The notes under the pieces were generated by a model. The model was not told the DNA's origin. It did no database searches and was given only the letters and a program-made list of their open reading frames with translations. From Achatina immaculata (Eukaryota; Mollusca; Gastropoda; Stylommatophora; Achatinidae), in contig CM019714.1 of NCBI GenBank assembly GCA_009760885.1, forward strand, positions 443,561 to 507,560: 64,000 nucleotides of DNA. Direction: 5' to 3'. A program made the position numbers and the translations under genes. This document shows positions 1 to 10,559 of this stretch, in pieces (within the stretch, counting starts at the first letter, position 1; the number at the start of each line of letters is the position of its first letter).

Positions 1-408
1 AACAGAACCAACGTTTCCTTGAATGAAAGTGAATGTTATTTTTCAAAGACCTACGAACCCTCTAACAAGTTCCATGGATAATATGGCACACCGTCGGTGA
101 CACAAACGTTATCTCACGTTAGTCAGAAAGTATTTAGTTCTACTTCTTTGCTTGCAAATAACTGTTTTTTATATTGTTTAACAGAATCACTAAAAATTTC
201 AATTGATCGGATAATATTTAAAATGTAAAATATAATTTATATTTAAACTAAGTACACAACAGTCCAGACTGAAAAGTCAATGTATAATAAATTTAAAATA
301 CAAACAGTCCAGACACTCGTTGTATTGAAACAAATATGCCATTTGACCATGTCCTACAAGAGTGAATGCTACAGAAAAATCTACCAAAAACTACTCATTC
401 TTCTTCTT
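1..408. other. AT-rich DNA, nothing recognised
   Basis: No convincing coding region, repeat unit or structural signal was seen in this stretch. Confidence 0.5.
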
Positions 409-880
409 CTTCTTCTTCTTCCGAAACTGCAAGCATTTTGTTCTTTGCTGCCAATGTGATGAAGGTTTTGAGGCATAACATGGTATCGGATTGAGAGAAG
501 AGGAAGACCAAGAGAAATGATACTGGACAGTCTGACGGGATGGTGTGAGAGGAGATCACCAACTGAGCTGATGGCCTGCATGAAGGATCGGGTACTCTGG
601 AGAAGCATAATAGCCAACGCCAGTCGGCACGGCACATGATGATGATGATGGATTGAGAGAGGGCTACGGTGGGTATTTCTTCAGTCTTTGATTGGAGACG
701 AAAAAGCATTACCTAGACCTAACCCAAGATCTTTTAACAAACTCCGGCGCTCTGTTAGCCATGTAGCCCTGTTACTGAAGGTACCAACGGGAAGGTGGGG
801 ACAGGGTCTTGGTCGTGTATGGTTCTCCAAACCTGATGTCAGCTTGTCGGCTATGGGTCGCTGACTGCCAGGTCAAACAG
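409..880 (-). repeat. SINE-like interspersed repeat R1, split copy
   Basis: On the minus strand this copy reads from a 'gacccatagc' end (near 870) to a trinucleotide GAA tail (TTC run near 401-421 on the plus strand). The same sequence recurs at 2660-2905, 25745-26020, 35240-35445 and 52761-53079, sharing blocks such as 'gaccaagaccctgtcc', 'ccagtaacag' and 'gcctcaacatctctacagca'. It has no coding potential and no clear tRNA-like boxes. A LINE fragment at 499-649 interrupts it. A non-autonomous retroelement with a variable short-repeat tail is the best reading. Confidence 0.6.
499..649 (+). mobile_element. LINE 3' fragment nested inside R1
   Basis: The plus strand encodes the basic tail of a LINE ORF2 (residues like GRPREMILDSLTGWCERRSP) and ends in an ATG/GAT repeat. 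The same tail, with longer RT sequence, is at 43170-43790. An 11-bp direct repeat, ggattgagaga, flanks it at 488-498 and 650-660. It fits a severely 5'-truncated target-primed insertion. Confidence 0.7.
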
Positions 881-1059
881 CGTCTTAACCCCCTAACTAT
901 TCATTAAAAATAGTTTATTTTACAACGTACTCACGAGCAGCGAGATATGAATCCTTCCCACATTGTTTTCAGAAATGGCAATATGGTAATCTACCATGGA
1001 TTGATGAAGTCAAATAATATTTATTGCTAACAACAACCCATAGCACCTTATGAAAAATA

Positions 1060-1330
1060 TAACAGGAAGAAGAAAGAAACATTTCTAAAAGAGGAAGACA
1101 GAGAGATACAATAATGGAGAATCTGTCAATGACATCAAGGTTAGAAGAATTACCACCAGAACAGGTAGATGAAAGCGTCAACATCTCTGGACATCTATGG
1201 TCCATTAAATATTGATGATTATAATGGCTATGAAGATAATGGTGATGATGACGGTAATGATGTGATGGTGGCGATTATGATGATGATGACGGTGGTGGTA
1301 CTGGTCATAGTCATTATGAAGGCTTGTCTG
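1060..1330 (+). mobile_element. LINE 3' fragment with GAT-rich tail
   Basis: It opens with codons for a KRGRQRDTIMENL-like segment, the basic C-terminus typical of RTE-like LINE ORF2 in this window. It runs into degenerate GAT/ATG repeats (about 1215-1320). No target duplication was identified. The family is uncertain. Confidence 0.45.
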
Positions 1331-1784
1331 TTATTTACACATCTTAGTGTGTGTATGTTTTCTGTGATAGACTGTCTGGTGGTAACCGTGTAACATGGCC
1401 AAACCATTTGACTTGCAGTTTCCAGACATAGTGTAATACTGATGTTACTCCAACCTCTACAGTCTTATCTCCTTCCTCATGTACCTTTCGGTGTTGAGGG
1501 GGCAAATCTTGATAGAGCTCGGCGATTAGCTTCATATAATGGGATATTTAATGCTTCTCTAATTTCCTCTCTCTATTTTCTCTACACCCCGTTTCATTTA
1601 ACTGTGTTTCAATCACTGGTCGGAGTCTGCATGAAGGCGATGAAGATATTTACATTTGCGACACAGGAAAAGGATGGTAAAGCAAGAATAACCAAGGGCA
1701 GGACAGCATTTATCCAACTTAACAAAATATGGTCATCTAAGAACACCATAATCTGAACCAATCTTAGGGTTTTCAATACACATG
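1331..1784. other. No gene recognised
   Basis: Short open frames exist on both strands, but none has a recognisable motif. Confidence 0.4.
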
Positions 1785-2135
1785 TAAAGACTGTCTTACT
1801 ATATGGTTCAGAGACATGGGTTATGACTAAGACAATACAACAGAGGACACAAACATTCATGAACCGCTGTCTCAAGAGGATTTTAAACATTAAATGGCAG
1901 AACAAGATCAATAATGAGGAGGTCTGGGAAAGGGCAGGACAAGAGCCTATGAACCTACAAATAATGTTTAGGAAGTGGAGGTGGAATGGCCACACACAGT
2001 GCTCAGAGACAAGGGATACACATGGAAGGATGCAGAGAATAATTCCAAGAACGGGGATGACTGCAGAGCCTTTATCCACATCCTGTGCTCTCAATGGAGT
2101 GAAAGGTGATGATGATGATGATGATGATGCATATA
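1785..2135 (+). mobile_element. RTE-like LINE, 3' end of ORF2
   Basis: The translation contains the post-RT signature LYGSETW followed by a FMNRCLKRILNIKW-like segment and NNEEVWERAGQ, typical of the region downstream of RTE-clade reverse transcriptases. It ends in a (GAT)n tail at 2107-2129. Related shorter 3' ends lie at about 29460-29610 and 37310-37430. The element is strongly 5' truncated and not functional. Confidence 0.7.
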
Positions 2136-2659
2136 ACAGTGACAATGATGTAGCGATGACGGTGACGATGATGATGATGTTGATTCATCTACAGCAAAAT
2201 ACTACCCACTACAGTGTTACATACACAGACCCGAACACCAGTTTAGTAAACTGTTCACACCACCAAGATCACTTAACTACACCTAAAACAAATTACGCAA
2301 AAGCTTGAAGGCAGTCTCAACAAACAATGACGTTATGAAAAATAAAAACCAACTGATTAACTTCAGACAGTATATGATATACAGGTACTTTGCTTAAAAA
2401 AAACGCACATTGTCTGCACGGGCTACCATATTTATCAAACTAGTTCGAGTGCTTGCTGATTTTAGAAAAATACGTTGACTTGTCACCGACTGTAGATGTG
2501 ATTCTGTTGATAAAGTGTTACACTGAACTGAATAATACAAAACGTAGTGCTTTTATCAAACGAAGCGTATTTAGGTGAAACATTTTGTTTACAATTCTGA
2601 AATAATTCGAGAAGGAATAAGTTTATTTTGTTTGTGACCGGATGCTAGAATTTATTATT
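2136..2659. other. No gene recognised
   Basis: AT-rich sequence following the LINE tail. GAT-rich for the first 50 bases, then nothing recognisable. Confidence 0.4.
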
Positions 2660-2905
2660 TTTGTTCCGTGGTATCCCCAGTAAGAGGCCCAGCTTGGCTA
2701 ACGGAGCCAGGGGTCTCTATAGCCCCCATGGCGGCTGAGTCTGTTAAAGAAGCAATGCACACTTCCTGCTTTTTAGCTGTATTCTGGGACTAAAGAAATA
2801 GCTGCCATAACCCTCTCCCACGCCGATACGATGCTGTGCCTCAACATCTCTACAGCATCGGCTGCAAAGAACAACAGCTCGCAGTTACAGGGAGATCGCA
2901 CAAAC
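2660..2905 (+). repeat. R1 interspersed repeat copy
   Basis: It shares long blocks with 52761-53079, including 'gctttttagctgtattctgg' and the 'cgatacgatgctgtgcctca' block, then 'tacagcatcggctgcaaaga'. This is the plus orientation. The 5' part present at 52761-52800 is missing. Confidence 0.65.
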
Positions 2906-3764
2906 AAAGTCTCAGTAACTGTAAATGCAGAAAAACGCAAATTCAGAAGTGATTATGGGACCCAATAACAGCAACATCCAAAGCAAAAACAACAAAAGCA
3001 ACAACAAAATTAACCTCCTATCTCACATGAAGCGTATCAGCATAGTAAAATCATAATTTTATTGATATACTTTTTAAAAAATCTACAAATGTTAGGGGAA
3101 GAGCTAGGGATAACGTATTTTTATTTTTACTTAATGTTGTAAAATAAATCATTCGTGCATAATGAGACGTACATTAGATTTATAATTGTTTGAAACGGTC
3201 CAGTGCTAACCATAATTCCACCGTGGACCATTTCATAAAAGTTCCTGTTGTCTTCTTTGAAGGGGGAATCTCAACTCGGAGTACACACTCCGTAGCAACC
3301 ACAAGAACCGTGACCAATGGGAAAATAAGCGCATATAAGTTTAATTACATGAACTCTTTTTACATATATCTGTTCATTATTTGATTTTGGTGACATTTTC
3401 AGTACTATTCTGTTTAGTTCCAGTTAAATTGAATGAAAAAGCAACATTTAGAGAACATTGTATATAACTCTGGTATAACTCTGGAAGTCAGACTTAACTG
3501 TGCTGATACTGCCAGGAAAACGGTAAATCTGTAAGCTAAGACATAGCTGGAACTACAGTTAAGCTTCATACAGCAAGGACAGATTTCAACTTCGTAGTTC
3601 AAGGCCAGAAGAAATGCCGGTAAGGACGATTTTCTTCCCTTGCGAATACATTGCATTTATTATTTCATTCGTTATAAATGTTCGGATAAGTATTGGCCTT
3701 CATATTTCTTCGTTTTATTTTGCATTTCGAATCAGATCATAACCAGTAACAGGGCCATCTTAGT
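2906..3764. other. No gene recognised
   Basis: AT-rich, with short A-rich CAACAA runs near 2965-3010. Nothing else supported. Confidence 0.4.
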
Positions 3765-4100
3765 TATAGGGGCAGGATTGACATGACCCTCGTGGAGGGT
3801 GGTGCCAGCAGAGGAGGATTTAAACTGTTACTGATCTTTAGCTTCAGTCCGGATCTGCTAGCCAGCCAGTGCAACCCACTCTCTGCTCGATGCAGTGGCT
3901 GTGCTCTGACACACTTTTCCTGCAGGAGAACAACGTGATCGCAGGTGCTCGGAAACCATTAAAAAATAATGTTTTAAAAATGTATAATTTCTGTAACAGA
4001 ATATGTTTAGCTGGGTGTGCTCCCCTGCAAGTATCATGCAGAGTTAATGCCCCTGGTGGTGTGTCTACTTACACGGGCTTACGGGGTGATTTCCTTTGAC
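3765..4100 (+). repeat. Interspersed repeat R2 (with R1-like start)
   Basis: The block 3995-4060 ('aatatgtttagctgggtgtg', 'gtatcatgcagagttaatgc') recurs inverted at 24290-24400. This shows an interspersed family, not a gene. The short ORF here is probably chance. Confidence 0.45.
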
Positions 4101-4139
4101 TGTTGATCACGTTTTGTCCTCTTGCAATTGAACGTATTG

Positions 4140-4570
4140 CAGAAATCAACTATTGGCAGAGTCACCTTCATCTGTGACCCTGGGCTTGCAGGAATCCAGG
4201 GAAATGAGAGAATTGATGGCTCTCCCATCATCGTAGATGGACAACCACTTGATGAAGTTGATATTATCAATGCGCTTAGAGAGAGAGGCAGAGTGGAGGA
4301 CTTCGAGGGCTGTGAATCCACATCGCTGTTTAGACTGAAAGAGCTGGGAGTACAGACTGACACATCCAGGAACGACAGGCATACTGGACATGCGAGAGGA
4401 CTTCTCATCTAACACAGGACAGGCACTACCAGCCGACGGACGCTGATGGATATGTTGAGGGGGTGGGGGTGGGGGTGGGGGGGATCGGAGCACCTGTGGA
4501 CATGCCCGGAATGCAATGATGATGACCCAGCCCATGGACGTATTTGGAAAAGGCACAGGATTTGTGAGAG
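4140..4570 (+). mobile_element. LINE fragment with RNase H-like and C-terminal segment
   Basis: The translation has the LINE RNase H signature GIQGNERID. It is followed by a DVxNALRERGRVEDFEG-type region, then a Cys/His-poor tail with HLWTCPECNDDDP. The reading frame is broken by a stop at 4410 and a G-rich expansion at 4458-4482. This resembles LINEs that carry RNase H after the RT. A second, different RNase H-type fragment is at 49005-49950. Confidence 0.55.
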
Positions 4571-5787
4571 GAATATCTGAGCCTGATTTGAAAGTTATGA
4601 TCTTTGAGTTTAGTCTGAGTTAGAAAGTCTTCGTCTCTCGTCCTTATTAGAGAGGTCGTGTTTTATGCCTCAGACATAACGTGGACGCTCAGATAAGAGA
4701 GACAGCTATGCCTGTACTGCTATCTTTCCTTTCTGATGGTTAATTATGTAGAAAATTGTAGAACAAAAACAAACTTTATAAAATGTATCATTTCCTTTGA
4801 ACTTTGACCTCTGATGTTCTTCTGCAACAAAAGCAGTATCAAGACACACGTGATGTATCTGACAGGGAGTGGATTACAGTGGCTGGCTTGCAGATCCGAG
4901 GTGAAGTTAAAGATCAGTAAAAGTCTAGATTCTTCTTCTTTGGCTAACACCATGGATTCCTGCGCCATAGACCAAGACAAGCTTGTTAGTAGTAGCAGAT
5001 CTTGGGTTACTAGCGAGTTCCGTTCCTAAGTTCGTAAAACGATTTTGTGCGTAACTCGTAGCAATTAGGTAAGGGTCATGTTTAAAGTCACTTACTCAAA
5101 TTGTTTGTCTTAATGTAAAGTATGCAGTGTGTCTTTCTATGCATGAGAACAAAATTAAAGAAGCAGGCTAACCACATCAAAACATTGCGCGTCGTAAAGT
5201 AGCGCACGTTTGTAATAACCAACCATTGCATGTAACACGAACAATCTTAAATCGGCTTCTCTGTCTTTTAATGCCTCTTGCGGTGAATGACAGGTTCTAT
5301 ACTTCTTTAGTTATGTCAAGAAATGTTGATCGAAGAGCAAAGAATTTATAAGTACAAGAACATATTAGTGCAGTGATAACACATCAAGAAGTTTGTGGAA
5401 CATTGCTTCAGACGGCTATCACGTCCCTTTGGAGAAGCTGATAAGTGAAATACCAGGTCGCTGTTCTGTCACTAAGCTAAAGTTGTTCTTATCATTTCTT
5501 AGCTTTAGAATATGTTCTATATCTATACTGGAGTGATTCGGTGAATATCTAGTTCTAGGCATTCATAAGCACACACACATACTCCATACCACTGAGGTGT
5601 GTAAAAGACATTATGTTAATACTCATATTTTCCTTCACCTGTAGACGTACTGAAGCGAAATGTGATCACTTTCAAGCCTTGTTTGGTTTCATTTCTTTCC
5701 TTAAATCTAGCAGAGGGCGGTACTCATGTCTGCAGCATCTCGCTGCACTGGGACACTCACACGAATACACAGACACTCCGGTCTTCT
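4571..5787. other. No gene recognised
   Basis: No exon, repeat array or element was recognised on either strand. Confidence 0.4.
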
Positions 5788-6020
5788 TCTTCTCTTCTTC
5801 TTCTTCTTCCCCGCTGGCCCTCAAAAGGTCCCTGGCTGTGCCGGCTCCACAGAATGTTAGGACCGGGTACGTCTTCCCACTTCGTTCCCTATCCCCTTGG
5901 CCAGACTACAGTCTGTCTTCATGAGCGCCACTGGGAGGTAGAATAGGGTCTTGATCGGCTTTGGTTATCCAACCCAGACCCAGACAATGAGCTATTGGTC
6001 GTTGATCGCTATCTTGTTGG
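5788..6020 (-). repeat. R1-related repeat
   Basis: A TTC run (GAA tail on the minus strand) is followed inward by a region ending in 'agggtcttgatcggctttgg' and 'gctattggtcgttgatcg'. The ends match the R1 layout at 409-880, but the middle is diverged. Assigned tentatively to the same family. Confidence 0.4.
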
Positions 6021-6900
6021 CCCCCATACTCTCCAGAGCGACTTGACATTCAGTCTCCCGATTTTATTTTCGTCCTTGCCCCACCGATCTCCTAAATATT
6101 CAAGTTTATACAGTGAACTCTTCATTCCCTAAATTCATTTGATCCCCCCCCCCCCCCCGATATTTAGCAACACTAGTTCGATTTCCCAATCGGGAAAAAA
6201 TGTTATCAGACGGACTGGCACCGTAATTAACCTAATTTTTTTTTAATGGGTACCTGGGGTTTCCCTAGGAAAACAAAGGCAACAAGGATTTCTTGGCCTA
6301 GAAGTGTGAAGGGGCTAACACTTACACTCCAGCGACAAACGAATGATTGAGGACACAGGGATTTAGCAACAAGAAATTAATATGTAGAGAGCAATAACCC
6401 GATTGGTTGTAGACATCATTATTCTGCGTAAAACATCGAAAACCCAGGAATTTAAATTACTTTAAAAATTATGTTCCACCAGATAATGAAACGATGCCCG
6501 TTTTTTTAGAATTTACGGCAGTTTAAAGTTGTAAACACTCAGCTACAAAACGAAACACTATGACTGCAGTTGTTTGTTATCAGTGTCTTTTTTTTTACAT
6601 TTCAAAATTTAAATGATAACTCGAAAGGTAAGGTATTAAAGATGAAAGACTCAAATAAGATAAGTTTGACTGACTTATCGCTGCACTGAATATTTACCTT
6701 CTGAGAATATCTATGTTATCTGCACATTCGTGATCTAATGTCAAGCTGTTCTTACTAATGATCTAATTATATTTTCATTTGTCTAATCGGGTTAGTGAAT
6801 TATTAGATAATCCCGTTTGTTATATTTTACCATAGCAACTGGAGTGTTAATGCAATTTTCTAGTAGGCTTTCAGCAAGAGTGATTTGTTTGTAAAGATTC
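6021..6900. other. No gene; poly-C tract
   Basis: A 14-base C run sits at about 6146-6159. A block near 6240-6350 resembles a SINE body ('gggtacctggggtttcccta') but could not be assigned. Confidence 0.4.
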
Positions 6901-6949
6901 TGTAAACCTTGTCTCTATTCAGGAAGGCTTTTTCCGTATGTTACAGTAG

Positions 6950-7135
6950 TCGTAGTAGTAGTAGTGGTGGTAGAAGAAGAAAAAAAAGAAGAAGAGGCAG
7001 AAAAGAAGAGAAAGAAGAAGAAGAAGCAGAAGAAGAGGAAGAAGAGGAAGAGAAGAAGAGAAAGAAGAAAAAGAAGAAGAGAAAGAAGAAGAAGAAATGG
7101 CGAAGAAAAAGAAGAATAGAAGAAAAAGGAAGAGG
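6950..7135. repeat. Purine-rich GAA/AGA tract
   Basis: About 180 bp of almost pure purine on the plus strand, built from GAA, AGA and AAG triplets. Such tracts can form triplex DNA. The Lys/Glu-rich and Phe/Ser-rich open frames across it are composition artefacts. Confidence 0.85.
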
Positions 7136-7365
7136 ATTCCCTTACTAAAAGGTTTGCTGCAAAGTTCATTCTGTAAAAGATTTTTTTAAGTCCGCAAAAT
7201 ATATTCATATTTCCATGATACTATATGTGCTGTTAATATTATACTTATTGTTAATGCTATATATATTACTAATACTATACATATTGTTAATAAATATATG
7301 TTGTTAATACTATACATAGTGTTAATACTGCTCGTATATATAAATATATATATATACCTACTGCT

Positions 7366-7366
7366 C

Positions 7367-7402
<36 letters not shown>
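7366..7402. repeat. (TA)n microsatellite
   Basis: Uninterrupted TA dinucleotides. Confidence 0.9.
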
Positions 7403-7405
<3 letters not shown>

Positions 7406-7612
7406 GGCTGACAGCTCACTGCCAGAGATGGCGCTGGGATGGACACTGCGGGGGAGCAGAGGTAGGGGTGGACCAAGGGAGACATGGGGAGGGACAACAG
7501 AAAGGATGTTGAGCAATAGAGGGCTCACCTGGGCAAGAGCAGAAAAAAAGGCAAAGGACAGGCATTTATGGAAAACCCTTGCGGAAGCCCCATGTGCCCT
7601 GGGCACTTAAGG
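7403..7612 (+). mobile_element. LINE 3' end between TA microsatellites
   Basis: It encodes a typical LINE ORF2 terminus (GRGGPRETWGGTTERML, then LTWARAEKKAKDRHLWKTL and a stop). TA runs flank it at about 7366-7402 and 7620-7669. The downstream TA run may be the element's own tail. Heavily 5' truncated. Confidence 0.6.
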
Positions 7613-7614
7613 TT

Positions 7615-7619
<5 letters not shown>

Positions 7620-7669
<50 letters not shown>
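7620..7669. repeat. (TA)n microsatellite
   Basis: Uninterrupted TA dinucleotides directly after the LINE terminus. Confidence 0.9.
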
Positions 7670-7673
<4 letters not shown>

Positions 7674-8049
7674 AATCCAGTGATTGGGCGTCAGATCTTA
7701 ATAACGAGAAATATTTTTCCTTGTCTTCATTGTAATATTTTCTCATTTCTGGGTCCATTTTTTTTTAATTTTAAAAAATAGTATATGAGCCTCAAAAGTC
7801 CCTTATTCTGTCACCAGTAAACCCCATATTTTATGAATGATGCCTTTAAATTCATATTATTTTGAGAAATTACAAAATGAACTGTCATTTTTCCAAAGAT
7901 GGTCATGGAAGAGATAGATTTGGTCAATATTTCCTTTCGATTATTTTTTTTGTTCTGTCTAGTTTGCATATCAGACACGGCTAACCAAACAATTTGCTGT
8001 GCATAGGCATTTTCTTCCTATTTGAAGATAGGGATAGCAGTTTTAGGTT
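7670..8049. other. No gene recognised
   Basis: AT-rich sequence between the TA microsatellite and the Penelope palindrome. Confidence 0.4.
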
Positions 8050-8125
8050 TTATCATATTTTCCAGATAAAAGGGATGGCGACTGCAGTAAAACTGGTTTA
8101 AATAAATAAGGTAGACAGAGGTGTA

Positions 8126-8352
8126 GACAATGGTCGAGGGTTCGGATCCCCAGCTGAGCGGGATTTTTTTCCGACCAATACGGCCCCGACGTCGACCCAG
8201 CCTCGTAAAATGGGTACCAGAGAAAATCTGGGAAGTAAAGGCAGCGAGGAAAGGAACTGGTCACCCTACCTCATACGCTGATGACCCAGCATAATGAGGT
8301 CTCTAACGCTTCACCCCCTACGGCATTTGCTATGGGACTATCTTTACTTTTT
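8126..8352 (+). mobile_element. SINE inserted in left Penelope arm
   Basis: A 14-bp duplication, tagacagaggtgta, borders it at 8112-8125 and 8353-8366. Near its start is a Pol III B-box-like ggttcggatcc. The A box is absent, so it looks 5' truncated. The right Penelope arm has the uninterrupted site (about 10465-10480). The insertion therefore came after the two arms formed. Confidence 0.8.
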
Positions 8353-8457
8353 TAGACAGAGGTGTATGGTGCAGTTTTGCAAAGTGAGGGAGGAAGTGAG
8401 CAAGGGTGAGAAAAAAACGAATATAAAGTATGAGAATGTATAAATGAAAAACATACA

Positions 8458-8495
8458 GCATCCGATATTTCGGCATGAGCCTTATTCGAGGATAC
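8458..8495 (-). ncRNA. Hammerhead-ribozyme-like motif in Penelope copy
   Basis: On the minus strand, GTATCC pairs with GGATGC (stem I), GGC with GCC across a TCAT loop (stem II), and GAAA precedes the short ATAT and a C at the expected cleavage site. Penelope-like elements are known to carry hammerhead motifs. The core reads TCGAATA in place of CUGANGA, so activity is doubtful. Same motif at 10337-10374 in the other arm. Confidence 0.35.
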
Positions 8496-8948
8496 ATACA
8501 CAACGAAATACAAACACATAGAACTTATCTGAAGTGTCTTGCTCCCAGTGAGAAGCAGAAATGTGTGTGGAAGAAGGAGGAGGAAATAAAAGGAGGAGGA
8601 AAAAAAACCACGCTGCCTACAGACAAAAGATTCCCGATAGAGCCAATCATAACGAAGAAGCGGAGAGAGAGGAGGAGAACAAATGGGAGAAAGGGGTTGG
8701 GGGAAGGCAATAGAAACATGATAGCCGCTAGAGGTGTCGGGGGGGGGGGGAGGGAGAGAGGGGAGGGAAAAGGGGACGCGGAGAGATAATGAATGAAGAA
8801 CTTAAACACCTACAGGAGAAAATGTGAAACTGGTGAATAGGACAAGACCAATATGTTGGCAGAGAAGGAAATAGGATGGTGGTAGAGCAGGGTAGCATAG
8901 AGAAAGAAAATAGAGTATAAAAAAAAGGCCAGTGGAAAAATAAAGAAG

Positions 8949-9440
8949 TTACATAAAGCTGAAGACATTGTTAATTCCAGCTGGGTGGAGACAGCCAGTC
9001 TGGAAAATAAGGCCCTGTTCTAGGAACCTCCGAGATCGTACATCAGCGGAACATGAGCGGATCGCACTAACCGAAATGTCCTGTTTGCCCCTGTGGTTAC
9101 CAAGGCAAAAATGTTTAGCCACAGGTGTCCAGGCCCTCTTAGAAATATCATTGAGATGCTGGCGAAATCGAACTCCTAACCGTAAGCCAGTTTCCCCTAT
9201 GTACTTCAAACCGCAACGTTTGCACATGATAACATAAATGACATTTCGTGAAGTACAGGTGAAACCCTCCTGTACTGATAACGTGGATTTAGGGAAGGAG
9301 ATCTGGCTGGCCTCGACAACAAACGGACAAGTGTTACATCTACGGCGTCCGCAACGTATGGTACCATAAAAAGTGTTCAGAGTGTCATGAATAGCTTGAA
9401 CGTAAATAAACATTGTTGGATTAAAATGAAGATTAAACAA
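8949..9440 (-). pseudogene. Penelope GIY-YIG endonuclease fragment (left)
   Basis: The 163-residue frame has a Cys-rich segment (RCGRRRCNTCPF), then NVIYVIMCKRCGLKYIGETG, the GIY-YIG signature in its Penelope form (IYVI and YIGET). The conserved Arg/His region RFRQHLNDI follows. The stop precedes a noncoding tail. The family normally has an N-terminal reverse transcriptase of several hundred residues, absent here, so this is a truncated piece. It differs by only a handful of residues from its mirror copy at 9387-9890. Confidence 0.8.
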
Positions 9441-9890
9441 AAATTACATTTTGTTTACAAAAACACTTTTTATAGTACCAGACGTTGCGAACGCCGTAGA
9501 TGTAACACTTGTCCGTTTGTTGTCGAGGCCAGCCAGATCTCCTTCCCTAAATCCACGTTATCAGTACAGGAGGGTTTCACCTGTACTTCACGAAATGTCA
9601 TTTATGTTATCATGTGCAAACGTTGCGGTTTGAAGTACATAGGGGAAACTGGCTTACGGTTAGGATATCGATTTCGCCAGCATCTCAATGATATTTCTAA
9701 GAGGGCCTGGACACCTGTGGCTAAACATTTTTGCCTTGGTAACCACAGGGGCAAACAGGACATTTCGGTTAGTGCGATCCGCTCATGTTCCGCTGATGTA
9801 CGATCTCGGAGGTTCCTAGAACAGGGCCTTATTTTCCAGACTGGCTGTCTCCACCCAGCTGGAATTAACAATGTCTTCAGCTTTATGTAA
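9387..9890 (+). pseudogene. Penelope GIY-YIG endonuclease fragment (right)
   Basis: The 167-residue frame carries the same Cys-rich segment (RRCERRRCNTCPF) and GIY-YIG block as its mirror at 8949-9440. The visible differences are near the start (STRRCERRRC versus TIRCGRRRC) and LGYRF versus LGVRF. True homology to the left copy starts at 9462. The first 25 or so codons are palindrome-centre sequence read backwards. Truncated: no reverse transcriptase. Confidence 0.8.
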
Positions 9891-10484
9891 CTTCTTTATT
9901 TTTCCACTGGCCTTTTTTTATACTCTACTTTCTTTCTCTATGCTACCCTGCCCTACCACCATCCTATTTCCTTCTCTGCCAACATATTGGTCTTGTCCTA
10001 TTCACCAGTTTCACATTTTCTCCTGTAGGTGTTTAAGTTCTTCATTCATTATCTCTCCGCGTCCCCTTTTCCCTCCCATCTCTCCCCCCCCCCCCGACAC
10101 CTTTAGCGGCTATCATGTTTCTATTGCCTTCCCCCAACCCTTTCTCCCACTTGTTCTCCTCCTCTCTCTCCGCTTCTTCGTTATGATTGGCTCTATCGGG
10201 AATCTTTTGTCTGTAGGCAGCGTGGTTTTTTTTCCTCCTCCTTTTTTTCCTCCTCCTTCTGCCACACACATTTCTGCTTCTCACTGGGAGCAAGACACTT
10301 CAGATAAGTTCTATGTGTTTGTATTTCGTTGTGTATGTATCCTCGAATAAGGCTCATGCCGAAATATCGGATGCTGTATGTTTTTCATTTATACTTTCTC
10401 ATACTTTATATTCGTTTTTTTCTCACCTTGCTCACTTCCTCCCTTACTTTGCAAAACTGCACCATACACCTATATCTACCTTAT
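9462..10484 (+). mobile_element. Penelope-like element, right arm of palindrome
   Basis: An inverted copy of the left arm, 1,023 bp. It has the GIY-YIG coding part, then a pyrimidine-rich 3' region with poly-C near 10084-10096, then the hammerhead-like motif. The two arms point outward from an 84-bp centre. The high similarity between arms implies recent origin or gene conversion. Confidence 0.8.
10337..10374 (+). ncRNA. Hammerhead-ribozyme-like motif, right arm
   Basis: GTATCC / GGATGC can form stem I, GGC-TCAT-GCC stem II, then GAAATATC. The ATAT is self-complementary and stands where the third Penelope copy at 29213-29246 has ACGT. The core deviates from CUGANGA. Confidence 0.35.
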
Positions 10485-10559
10485 TTATCATATTTTCCCG
10501 CTATAAATTAAACTGTGATGCCAGTGTTTGTCTAAATGGACAACTGGACTACAAGTGGA

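Larger units (their letters stand above)
8098..9461 (-). mobile_element. Penelope-like element, left arm of palindrome
   Basis: The minus strand encodes the C-terminal GIY-YIG endonuclease of a Penelope-like retroelement, followed by a noncoding 3' region. From 9377 outward to about 8098 it is an inverted copy of 9462-10484, apart from the SINE at 8126-8352. The central 84 bp (9378-9461) is coding upstream sequence of this left copy. The reverse transcriptase part is missing, so the copy is 5' truncated. A perfect 14-bp direct repeat (ttatcatattttcc) lies at 8050-8063 and 10485-10498, outside the two arms. Confidence 0.8.

Noticed and set aside
6909..7208. Lys/Glu-rich ORF and its Phe/Ser/Leu-rich partner
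   Set aside because: Purine-rich low-complexity DNA with no conserved motif.
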